A stretch of DNA of 64,000 nt from Solitalea longa (GTDB lineage: Bacteria > Bacteroidota > Bacteroidia > Sphingobacteriales > Sphingobacteriaceae). The translations under genes and the position numbers were made by a program. Below the pieces are notes generated by a model, which was not told the DNA's origin, searched no databases, and was given only the letters and a program-made list of their open reading frames with translations. Positions 1-6,173 of this stretch are shown one piece after another (the stretch's first letter is position 1; every line of letters starts with the position of its first letter). Where the stretch lies: NCBI RefSeq assembly GCF_002920915.1, contig NZ_PQVF01000009.1:1-64000 (forward strand), read 5' to 3'.

Positions 1-33
1 TAACACTAAAAAAAGTAACTTCGAAAAACAGCC

Positions 34-115
34 TGTATAGGTTAATTAGGATTAACAACATCCAGTGTATAGTTAATCCAGGATTTATTCACTAATCTGT
101 ATAGTTATTTCAGGA
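34..115. repeat. Three-copy array of TGTATAG-N7-AGGA at exact 32-bp spacing
   Basis: TGTATAG occurs at 34-40, 66-72 and 98-104, and each is followed at +14 by AGGA (48-51, 80-83, 112-115). The intervening 7 bases are AT-rich and similar (GTTAATT, TTAATCC, TTATTTC). Spacing is exactly 32 bp, close to three helical turns, which would put bound proteins on the same DNA face. This looks like a regulator-binding array; the regulator is unknown. Confidence 0.55.
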
Positions 116-148
116 CGGGTCATTTAGAAATCAACCACAGTATTACAC

Positions 149-225
149 CGAGTATGCGTCGAGTATGCGTCGAGTATACGTCTAGTATGCGTCGAGTATA
201 TCCCGAGTATAAACTGAGTATTTAA
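149..225. repeat. Seven-unit 11-bp tandem array, consensus CGAGTATGCGT
   Basis: Units start at 149, 160, 171, 182, 193, 204 and 215. The first two are identical (CGAGTATGCGT); later ones drift, but GAGTA or TAGTA is kept in all seven units. The period of 11 bp is close to one helical turn. It may be a protein-binding iteron array or a decayed simple repeat. Confidence 0.6.
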
Positions 226-443
226 CTCGGGACAAGTTTGTGAAACTCTTTGGTTAAAACTTTTATTTCATTTAACAAACTTTAAGCTTTATGCTCCATC
301 TCCACTATATGATAAGCCTACTCTTTTCGTAACTACCGACCTTGTATAGAGACCGCTCCAAAATGGAATCATATATCTGCCTCTCCTTCTTACCGATAAT
401 CCACTGAAAATTACTAACTTAACACACAACTAATTGTATAATC

Positions 444-1193
444 ATGAACGACAACAAAACAGATAACACAAATGACAACCTGGAAGAAAAAGCCCAGGAG
501 TTAAAAAAAGACCTGCAGGATAATGCAGATGCAGCAAAAGAAACCCTCAAAGCCGAAACTGATAATTTAAAGGAAACTGCTACAGACAACGTTTCATCAG
601 CAAAAGAAACAATAAACGATTTAGGAGAAACAATCGCGGATAAAGCATCAGCTATAAAAGATACAGCTGCAGAAAAAGCTGCAGAGGCAGGAAATACTGT
701 GGAGAATATTGCAGAAAAGGCTACAGACTCTTTAGGAAACATTAAAGAAACTGTAGCAAGTGCAGCAAGTGGTGCAGCTGCGTATGCTGCCGACAAAGTG
801 GAAGACCTGAAAGAAACCTTTAGTAGTGAAAACCTCAACAATTTAAAAGATAAAGCTGCCGATAAAATTGATGATCTTTCGAATGCCGCGGCCGAAAAAA
901 CAGAGCAGATAAGTGCCAAGGCTTCTGAGATTGCCGGTAAAATTAAACAAGAGGCAAACGAAAAAGTGGAGGATATAAAAGAGGCATTTAGCAAAGAAAA
1001 CATCGATGAGTTTAAAGCTAAAGCTGAGGCTAAGTTTGAGGACCTGAAATCAGACGTGGCCGAAGCAGCTGAAAACTTTAAAAACAAGGCTGAAGAAGTT
1101 CTAAATGTTGATTTTGATAAAAAAGTGGAAGAAACAAAGGTCGCTTCCAAAGGCTTTTGGGGAAAAGTAAAAAGCCTTTTTGGAGGGAAATAA
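444..1193 (+). CDS. Helical, LEA/apolipoprotein-like stress protein
   Basis: The product has 249 residues, almost all Ala, Lys, Glu and Asp, with heptad/11-mer-like amphipathic repeats such as 'DKAADKIDDLSNAAAEKTEQI' in shorter variants. There is no signal peptide or membrane segment, and the C-terminus is basic and aromatic (FWGKVKSLFGGK). Such composition is typical of LEA-like, YtxH-neighbour or apolipoprotein A1/E-like proteins, which are often desiccation or envelope-stress proteins; I cannot assign a precise family. It is convergent with the ECF sigma gene and shares a terminator hairpin with it. The long antisense reading frame here is a by-product of the codon bias. Confidence 0.75.
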   Translation: MNDNKTDNTNDNLEEKAQELKKDLQDNADAAKETLKAETDNLKETATDNVSSAKETINDLGETIADKASAIKDTAAEKAAEAGNTVENIAEKATDSLGNIKETVASAASGAAAYAADKVEDLKETFSSENLNNLKDKAADKIDDLSNAAAEKTEQISAKASEIAGKIKQEANEKVEDIKEAFSKENIDEFKAKAEAKFEDLKSDVAEAAENFKNKAEEVLNVDFDKKVEETKVASKGFWGKVKSLFGGK

Positions 1194-1206
1194 ATTAAAA
1201 ATAAAG

Positions 1207-1236
1207 AAGGGTAGTAAACAATTGATTACTACCCTT
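1207..1236. terminator. Bidirectional terminator hairpin
   Basis: AAGGGTAGTAA (1207-1217) pairs perfectly with TTACTACCCTT (1226-1236) around an 8-nt loop. On the minus strand it is followed by a T-rich run, so it fits best as terminator of the ECF sigma gene arriving from the left-pointing side; on the plus strand it closes the gene ending at 1193. Confidence 0.65.
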
Positions 1237-1284
1237 AACTAACTTAAATAAACACACAAATTATATCAATTCTACCTATCAGAA

Positions 1285-1821
1285 TTAATCTTCATAAACT
1301 ACCTTACCGGTTCTGCCGGCAGAATAATCCTTTAATTGCCCCTTTAACAATTTACGCGCAACATGAATACGAGTTTTTACCGTACCAATTGGAATCTTTA
1401 ATTCTTCTGCAATTTCATGGTATTTATAACCTTCGAAATACATAGTGAATGGCGTATAATATTCTTCCGATAAATTCGAAAGCGCCTGATTGATGTCTTC
1501 AAGAACAAATTTACCCTCAGCATTATTACTGGCGGCACTATATAACAAATTGGCAGGTAAAATATCATCTGACTGAATAACCACATTATTAACCTTCACC
1601 AATCGCCGATAGTTGTTTATGAAGGTGTTTTTCATGATGGTATATAACCAGCCCTTTAAATTCGTCCCCTCTTTAAATTTATTGTAATAGGTAATGGCCT
1701 TTAGTAAAGTATCCTGAACAAGGTCATTTGCATCGTCTGAATCCTTAGTAAAGTGCAGCGCATATAACTTTAGCGAAGAAGACTGGCGGAGTACGAGTGT
1801 GTTAAATTCGATGCGAGTCAT
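1285..1821 (-). CDS. ECF RNA polymerase sigma factor
   Basis: The 178-residue protein has sigma region 2 (around residues 10-75, with 'DANDLVQDTLLKA' and 'GWLYTIMKNTFINNYRR') and region 4 (around 115-165, 'YEGYKYHEIAEELKIPIGTVKTRIHVARKLLKG'-type helix-turn-helix). I start it at the ATG at 1821 (MTRIEF...), the usual start of the family; the 20 residues that could precede it overlap the promoter. No anti-sigma gene lies next to it. Upstream sit a Bacteroidota consensus promoter (1852-1881) and at least five TGTTTAA-type operator sites. The same operator is found before the MerR gene at 42 kb, so this may be the LitS-like effector of a light/stress circuit (inference). Confidence 0.9.
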   Translation of the reverse strand: MTRIEFNTLVLRQSSSLKLYALHFTKDSDDANDLVQDTLLKAITYYNKFKEGTNLKGWLYTIMKNTFINNYRRLVKVNNVVIQSDDILPANLLYSAASNNAEGKFVLEDINQALSNLSEEYYTPFTMYFEGYKYHEIAEELKIPIGTVKTRIHVARKLLKGQLKDYSAGRTGKVVYED

Positions 1822-1822
1822 A

Positions 1823-1931
1823 TTGTTTAACCTTTCATGTATATTGTTAAACAAATTTACGTAATACTTAAACAAAGTCAAATCTTTTGTTTAACATTAC
1901 TGTTACACATTTAAACAATATGTTTAAACAT
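1823..1931. promoter_or_regulatory. Cluster of TTGTTTAAACAA-type operator sites upstream of the ECF sigma gene
   Basis: Sites seen: TTGTTTAA 1823-1830; TTGTTAAACAA 1844-1854; TTAAACAAA 1868-1876; TTGTTTAACA 1887-1896; TTTAAACAAT 1910-1919; perfect palindrome ATGTTTAAACAT 1920-1931, which overlaps the stop codon of the SRPBCC gene. Two sites overlap or lie between the predicted -33 and -7 elements, the arrangement of a repressible promoter. The matching perfect palindrome before the MerR gene (42474-42487) names that MerR protein as the likely ligand-controlled binder. Confidence 0.7.
1852..1881 (-). promoter_or_regulatory. Bacteroidota housekeeping promoter of the ECF sigma gene
   Basis: Reading the minus strand, TTG (1881-1879) is followed after 19 nt by TAAATTTG (1859-1852), matching the Bacteroidota consensus TTG-N19/21-TAnnTTTG exactly. 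It lies about 30 bp before the ATG at 1821. Confidence 0.65.
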
Positions 1932-2367
1932 CTAAATATTTCTTATAAATCGGTTTTCGATATAAAAACGAAGAATACAATAAGGGATAAATAAATAGTC
2001 CAATAATAAAACTGCTGGGTTCAAAGTTTATATCATCAATTACTTCTGTGCATTTCTTATCCTCCACCCATTTAATTGTGTGCACATGCTTCCATTTCTT
2101 CAAAAAGAATGGCAGCACAAACCCTTCATCTGTAAAGGAATAGCATGAATGCGTGCAATTATCATCCGTGATTTTACTGAACCATTTTTGCTTAAAAAAG
2201 GGAAACTTAATGACAAGATGAACCTCATCTCCGGTTTTGCAACCATCAAATCGTAAAAGCTCAGTTTTTAATCCTGGAGGTTGTAAGGCAACGAAAAGTG
2301 CTTTGTTAAACTGGGAGAACACCTTTTCGGGAGGTTGTTTAACATTGGTGGTAATATAAATATGCAT
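1924..2367 (-). CDS. SRPBCC-family ligand-binding protein
   Basis: The product of 147 residues begins with the beta-strand and helix typical of START/Bet v1-like folds ('MHIYITTNVKQPPEKVFSQF') and has the alternating strands and aromatic residues of SRPBCC proteins; a hydrophobic segment near residues 120-135 may be the buried C-terminal helix. The ligand is unknown. It lies directly upstream of the ECF sigma gene on the same strand, its stop codon lying inside the operator cluster. Related SRPBCC domains are found fused to or next to TIGR01777 epimerases, and such a gene lies at 46766 in the photolyase cluster. A 16-bp-stem hairpin sits 3 nt before the start codon. Confidence 0.75.
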   Translation of the reverse strand: MHIYITTNVKQPPEKVFSQFNKALFVALQPPGLKTELLRFDGCKTGDEVHLVIKFPFFKQKWFSKITDDNCTHSCYSFTDEGFVLPFFLKKWKHVHTIKWVEDKKCTEVIDDINFEPSSFIIGLFIYPLLYSSFLYRKPIYKKYLDV

Positions 2368-2370
2368 TTG

Positions 2371-2415
2371 AAGCTAAATATCACTAATTATCTTTGAACT
2401 AGTGATATTTAGCTT
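2371..2415 (-). promoter_or_regulatory. Perfect 16-bp hairpin directly before the SRPBCC start codon
   Basis: AAGCTAAATATCACTA (2371-2386) and TAGTGATATTTAGCTT (2400-2415) are perfect inverted repeats with a 13-nt loop. The stem ends 3 nt from the ATG at 2367. It lies between murB and the SRPBCC gene. There is no T-run after it on the minus strand, so it is not an ordinary intrinsic terminator and could control translation or protect the mRNA end. Confidence 0.6.
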
Positions 2416-2427
2416 TCTATAAGTTCA

Positions 2428-3441
2428 TTAAAAAATATTGACCTCTCGCTCAAGCGAAACACCAAACTTCTCTTTAACTGATTGAATAATTACTTCTGAA
2501 AAATCAAAGATCTCTTGTCCTGAAGCACCACCGTGATTTACCAGAACTAAGGCTTGATTTTTCCATGTGCCTGTATTTCCTACCACCATACCTTTCCAGC
2601 CGCATTGCTCAATCAAATAACCGGCAGCCAGCTTTACACTTCCGTTTGCAGTAGGGTAGTTTACTACATCAGCATGCTTTTGTTTAACCGTTTCAAATTC
2701 AGCTGATGAAATTATCGGATTTTTAAAGAAACTACCGGCGTTGCCAATCGTTGATGGATCGGGTAATTTAGAAACCCTGATATGAGAAACAACCTTACTC
2801 ACGTCATTTATAGTTGGGTTTTCAATTCCTCTTGCTACAAGTTCAGCTTCAATTGCGCCATAAGAGGTATTTAAATTGGACGTTTTTGATAGTTGAAGGG
2901 TAACGGAAGTCACAATGTACTGACCTTTAGCTTTGCCTTTAAAGATACTTTCACGATACCCAAACTCACACTCCTGCTTATTAAAGCTTTTAATTGTACA
3001 AGAACTAATTTCAAAGGCTTCCAAAGAATAAAAAACATCCTTCAGTTCCACACCATAGGCTCCAATATTTTGTATAGGAGAAGCCCCTACCGAACCAGGT
3101 ATTAAACTCAGGTTTTCAATACCGGAATAACCGTTATCAACACAATAGTTCACTAAATCATTCCATACTACACCCGCTCCGGCTTTAACAAATACTTCAT
3201 CTCCTTCTACCCTATCTTGGATACCTTTTATGCTCATCTTAATAACCAAGCCATTAAAATCACGGGTAAAAAGCATATTGCTTCCACCTCCTAAAAAAAG
3301 CAAGGGCTGATTTACTACATCCTTGTTTGAGAATAAGTTCACAAGTTGATCAGGGTGTGATATTTCTACGAAGCTGTTTGCATAAGCATCAACGCCGAAG
3401 GTATTTAGTCGTTTTAAAGAATGATGATGATGGATGACCAT
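2428..3441 (-). CDS. murB: UDP-N-acetylenolpyruvoylglucosamine reductase
   Basis: MurB reduces UDP-GlcNAc-enolpyruvate to UDP-MurNAc with NADPH in cytoplasmic peptidoglycan synthesis. The 337-residue product starts with the family's 'HSLKRLNTFGVDAYA' and has the FAD-binding 'LFLGGGSNMLFT', the conserved 'LSLIPGSVGASPIQNIGAYGVE' region (split here by the usual loop), 'FGYRESIFK' with the catalytic-site Tyr/Arg, the catalytic Ser motif 'GNAGSFFKNP' and the C-terminal 'AAGYLIEQCGWKG'. Length and the Tyr loop fit the E. coli-like type I enzyme. The four histidines after the start are natural. It is the second gene after lpd on the minus strand, separated by a heptamer-periodic inverted repeat. 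Confidence 0.96.
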   Translation of the reverse strand: MVIHHHHSLKRLNTFGVDAYANSFVEISHPDQLVNLFSNKDVVNQPLLFLGGGSNMLFTRDFNGLVIKMSIKGIQDRVEGDEVFVKAGAGVVWNDLVNYCVDNGYSGIENLSLIPGSVGASPIQNIGAYGVELKDVFYSLEAFEISSCTIKSFNKQECEFGYRESIFKGKAKGQYIVTSVTLQLSKTSNLNTSYGAIEAELVARGIENPTINDVSKVVSHIRVSKLPDPSTIGNAGSFFKNPIISSAEFETVKQKHADVVNYPTANGSVKLAAGYLIEQCGWKGMVVGNTGTWKNQALVLVNHGGASGQEIFDFSEVIIQSVKEKFGVSLEREVNIF

Positions 3442-3491
3442 GAGACGTTTGGTAATTTGAAACTAGGTGCGAAGGTAATAAAAATAGAATA

Positions 3492-3562
3492 GTCCATAGA
3501 CCATAGTCGATATTCAATAGCAGATTAAACCATTGAATCAAAACTATGGACCATGGACTATG
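3492..3562. repeat. Heptamer-periodic inverted repeat (element H1) between lpd and murB
   Basis: The left arm reads as 7-bp units GTCCATA, GACCATA, GTCGATA, TTCAATA (3492-3519); the right arm as AACTATG, GACCATG, GACTATG (3542-3562). The arms 3491-3507 and 3543-3559 are inverted repeats with few mismatches, and ATTCAAT (3512-3518) pairs with ATTGAAT (3532-3538). It is one of six such elements in the window. Confidence 0.7.
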
Positions 3563-3579
3563 ATCTGTTTATTTATTGC

Positions 3580-4983
3580 TTAAATATGCAATGCTCTGTT
3601 AGCAGTTGCAGCTAAAGCAGCCTCTTTAAATGATTCGGTATAAGTTGGGTGCGCATGACAAATCCGACCAATATCTTCTGCCGAAGCACGGAACTCCATA
3701 GCAACAACAGCTTCTGCAATCATATCAGCAACACGAGGACCGATCATGTGAACACCTAAAATCTCGTCAGTTTCAGCATCCGCCAAAACTTTAATTAAGC
3801 CATCAGTATCCATACTTGCACGGGCACGGCCACTTGCTTTGAATGGGAAAGAACCTGATTTGTATTTAATTCCGGCCTCTTTCAACTCTTCTTCGGTTTT
3901 ACCAACTGAAGCAACCTCTGGCCAGGTATAAACCACACCCGGAATCAGGTTATAATTCATATGAGGTTTTTGGCCGGCAATAAGTTCAGCAACATAAACA
4001 CCTTCTTCCTCAGCTTTGTGAGCAAGCATGGCTCCACGAACCACATCACCAATAGCATAAATACCAGGAACAACTGTTTCTAAGTGATCATTCACTGCGA
4101 TCTTCTTACCGCGCTCTTCTACGGTAATTCCAATATTTTCTAAGCCTAAGTTTTCGGTATATGCAGTACGTCCTACTGCCACCAAGCAATAGTCACCTTT
4201 AAATTCAACCGCTTCACCTTTTGCATTTTCGGCAGTAACTGTTACCTCTTTACCTTTAACTGAAGCACCAGTAACTTTATGGTTCAACATAAACTCAAAG
4301 CCTAAGCCTTTTAATGAGCGTTGCAATTGCTTACCTAACTCTTTATCCATAGTTGGGATAATAGAATTCATGTATTCAACAACCGTAACTTTTGCACCCA
4401 AACGTGCATATACTGAGCCTAATTCAAGACCAATTACACCCCCACCAATTAGGATCAAATGCTTAGGAACTTCTGTTAAGTTTAAAGCCTCGGTAGAAGT
4501 AATAATGCGTTTTTTATCAAGTGGTATAAAAGGCAAACTGGCTGGCTTAGAACCGGTAGCTATAATAGTTTTAGCTGTTTCAATTACTTGCTCTGTTCCA
4601 TCAGCCTTTGCAACTTTTATGGTGTTTTTATTTACAAATGAACCGTGTCCGTAGTACGTATCGATCTTATTCTTTTTCATCAAAAACGTAATTCCATCAG
4701 TGGTTTGCTTTACCACTTCGTTCTTACGGTTTATCATCTGCTCAAGGTTAACTTTTAAGTTGCTTAGCTCAATACCATGTGTTTTAAATGTATGAGCCGC
4801 ATTATGATAATGCTCTGAAGAATCTAATAATGCTTTTGAAGGGATACAGCCTACGTTTAAACAAGTTCCACCAAATGTGTTGTAACGCTCTATGATAGCT
4901 GTTTTTAAACCCAACTGAGCACAACGAATTGCCGCAACATAACCACCCGGACCGGAACCGATTACTACTACGTCGTATTTCAT
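3580..4983 (-). CDS. lpd: Dihydrolipoamide dehydrogenase (E3)
   Basis: E3 reoxidises dihydrolipoyl groups of 2-oxo acid dehydrogenases with NAD+. The 467-residue product, started at the ATG at 4983 (MKYDVVVIGSGPGG), has the FAD Rossmann motif at residues 7-15, the redox disulfide CLNVGC (Cys41/Cys46), the NAD motif 'LIGGGVIGLELGSVYARLG', the FAD 'YAIGDV' motif and the C-terminal His-Glu pair in 'HAHPTYTESFKEA'. In-frame codons further upstream add a non-conserved 38-residue stretch and are not adopted. E1 and E2 partners for 2-oxoglutarate are at 36-40 kb rather than next door, so this E3 probably serves several complexes. Confidence 0.96.
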   Translation of the reverse strand: MKYDVVVIGSGPGGYVAAIRCAQLGLKTAIIERYNTFGGTCLNVGCIPSKALLDSSEHYHNAAHTFKTHGIELSNLKVNLEQMINRKNEVVKQTTDGITFLMKKNKIDTYYGHGSFVNKNTIKVAKADGTEQVIETAKTIIATGSKPASLPFIPLDKKRIITSTEALNLTEVPKHLILIGGGVIGLELGSVYARLGAKVTVVEYMNSIIPTMDKELGKQLQRSLKGLGFEFMLNHKVTGASVKGKEVTVTAENAKGEAVEFKGDYCLVAVGRTAYTENLGLENIGITVEERGKKIAVNDHLETVVPGIYAIGDVVRGAMLAHKAEEEGVYVAELIAGQKPHMNYNLIPGVVYTWPEVASVGKTEEELKEAGIKYKSGSFPFKASGRARASMDTDGLIKVLADAETDEILGVHMIGPRVADMIAEAVVAMEFRASAEDIGRICHAHPTYTESFKEAALAATANRALHI

Positions 4984-5124
4984 TTTAAAAATTGATTTAT
5001 AATTAGAGATTTTTTTTACAGGATAAATTTCGGGCGTAAAAGTAGGGAATTGATTATTAGGATAAAACCTCATTTTGGAATAACTCACCAAAAACAATCA
5101 ATTGCTTAACAAATAGTGTTCGTA

Positions 5125-5145
5125 TTAGTTTGATATTCAAACTAA
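5125..5145. promoter_or_regulatory. 9-bp-arm palindrome between lpd and the CBS-nuo operon
   Basis: TTAGTTTGA (5125-5133) and TCAAACTAA (5137-5145) are perfect inverted repeats around TAT. The site lies in the 225-bp divergent gap between lpd (minus) and the CBS gene (plus), 64 bp before the CBS start, a good place for an operator controlling both. The binding protein is not known. Confidence 0.5.
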
Positions 5146-5208
5146 AAAACTTAAATTCATACAGTTAGTACCAATCAATAAACTTTACTTTCTCATAATT
5201 CAACCGCC

Positions 5209-5643
5209 ATGGGAAAAGTCAGAAACATACTTCAGGTCAAAGGCAATGCTGTATACTCCATAAGCTCGGGACATACGGTTTATGATGCGTTAGAGCATTT
5301 GGTAGAAAAAAACATAGGAGCTTTAATGGTAGTTGATGAGGGTAAATTCATCGGTATTTTCACCGAACGCGATTATGCCAGAAAAGTGATCCTCAAAGGT
5401 CGCTCATCTAAAGAAACGCTGATTGGTGAAATCATGACTGAATCTCCTGTGATCGTTAATTCTAATGACAATATTGAACATTGCATGCGCCTAATGACTA
5501 ACAAATTCATCAGGCATTTACCTGTGGTCGATGAGGAACAATTAGTAGGGCTGGTTTCTATAGGAGACGTGGTAAAATACATCATCGACGAACAAAAGTA
5601 TATCATCGAAAATCTTGAACACTATATAACTGGTCAGAAATAA
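5209..5643 (+). CDS. CBS-domain pair protein
   Basis: A 144-residue cytoplasmic protein made only of two CBS motifs (about residues 12-68 and 80-135), each ending in the typical 'GIFTERDYARKVILKGRSS' and 'VGLVSIGDVVKYII' signatures. Such Bateman modules bind adenine nucleotides (AMP, ATP, NAD) and sense energy charge. It sits 42 bp ahead of nuoA and so may be the first gene of the complex I operon, which would fit an energy-status sensor. A close paralogue lies at 45844 in the photolyase cluster. The effector and target are unknown. Confidence 0.88.
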   Translation: MGKVRNILQVKGNAVYSISSGHTVYDALEHLVEKNIGALMVVDEGKFIGIFTERDYARKVILKGRSSKETLIGEIMTESPVIVNSNDNIEHCMRLMTNKFIRHLPVVDEEQLVGLVSIGDVVKYIIDEQKYIIENLEHYITGQK

Positions 5644-5670
5644 TTCCACCCCATTTATCAACCCATTCGC

Positions 5671-5677
5671 AAGGAGG
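5671..5677 (+). promoter_or_regulatory. Strong Shine-Dalgarno site of nuoA
   Basis: AAGGAGG lies 8 nt before the nuoA ATG at 5686, complementary to the canonical 16S rRNA tail. Bacteroidota genes rarely carry such a site, so it is unusual here and fixes the nuoA start. Confidence 0.7.
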
Positions 5678-5685
5678 CGATTTGC

Positions 5686-6108
5686 ATGCACAACCCAACA
5701 TTACTCATCGTTGTATTGTGGCCATTTATGGTTTATGCAGCAATTGTTTTAGTGCTCGTTTCAATCATTCTCCTTCTTTCTTATTTACTTGGTGAACACC
5801 ACAAAGAAAAAGCCACCGACGAGCCTTATGAATCAGGCATACTTGAAACAGGCTCGGCACGTTTACGTTTTTCGGTGCATTTTTACCTGGTTGCCATGCT
5901 GTTTGTGATCTTCGATGTTGAAACCATCTTCATTGTTCTTTGGGCATTGGCATTTAAAGAATTGGGTTGGGCAGGTTATCTGTCCATTTGTGTGTTTATT
6001 GGAATCCTTGTAGCGGTTCTAATTTACGAATGGAGTATTGGCGCTTTGGATTTTGGCCCTTCGGGTAAGAAGATATTGAAGGCATATAAAAAGAAAGTTA
6101 GAAGTTAG
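5686..6108 (+). CDS. nuoA: NADH-quinone oxidoreductase subunit A
   Basis: NuoA is a three-helix membrane subunit of complex I near the quinone channel. The 140-residue protein shows three hydrophobic helices (about 10-33, 70-92, 98-122), the conserved loop 'YESGILETGSARLRFSVHFYLVAMLFVIFDVE' (in overlapping pieces) and the acidic residues at the end of that loop. The C-terminal codons (KKKVRS) fall in a 7-bp-periodic repeat that runs on past the stop codon, so the tail may have been rewritten by repeat growth. It is the first structural gene of the nuo operon. Confidence 0.95.
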   Translation: MHNPTLLIVVLWPFMVYAAIVLVLVSIILLLSYLLGEHHKEKATDEPYESGILETGSARLRFSVHFYLVAMLFVIFDVETIFIVLWALAFKELGWAGYLSICVFIGILVAVLIYEWSIGALDFGPSGKKILKAYKKKVRS

Positions 6109-6167
6109 AAGTACGATTTTAGAAGTAATGAAAAATCGTTGTAATCACAAATAAATTACTGTAATCA
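6095..6167. repeat. Heptamer-periodic element (H2) between nuoA and nuoB
   Basis: Units AAGTTAG, AAGTTAG, AAGTACG, ATTTTAG, AAGTAAT run from 6095 to 6129 with a strict 7-bp period, the first two overlapping the last codons of nuoA. Two GTAATCA copies (6141, 6161) lie to the right. The element occupies the whole nuoA-nuoB gap. Confidence 0.6.
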
Positions 6168-6173
6168 ACTAAA

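Larger units (their letters stand above)
1..443. other. Non-coding region with two short repeat arrays
   Basis: No credible coding region is visible on either strand up to the start at 444. The stretch holds a three-copy 32-bp-spaced TGTATAG array (34-115) and a seven-unit 11-bp tandem array (149-225), described separately. A further TGTATAG occurs at 343-349. The remainder (226-443) is AT-rich and shows nothing I can assign. The gene to the left lies outside the window, so it is unclear whether the arrays belong to it or to the gene at 444. Confidence 0.6.

Noticed and set aside
34-225. A possible CRISPR array at the left end
   Set aside because: The repeats are only 7-20 bp with no unique spacers of normal length, and no cas genes are present.
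419-1150. A long open frame antisense to the helical stress-type protein (Ser/Ala/Phe-rich)
   Set aside because: It mirrors the biased Lys/Glu/Ala codons of the real gene, has no domain, and starts and ends without supporting signals.
2303-2344. TTTGTTAAAC and TTGTTTAACA inside the SRPBCC coding start as operators
   Set aside because: They encode conserved-looking residues (NVKQPPE region) and may be coincidental; not enough evidence to call them sites.
3421-3441. Four histidines after the murB start as a possible tag or vector sequence
   Set aside because: They are encoded in a natural gene context and followed by the normal MurB N-terminus; flanking DNA shows no vector sequence.
4983-5097. 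N-terminal extension of lpd as a targeting sequence
   Set aside because: The extra 38 residues are not conserved in type; the family's normal start MKYDVVVIGSG is at 4983.
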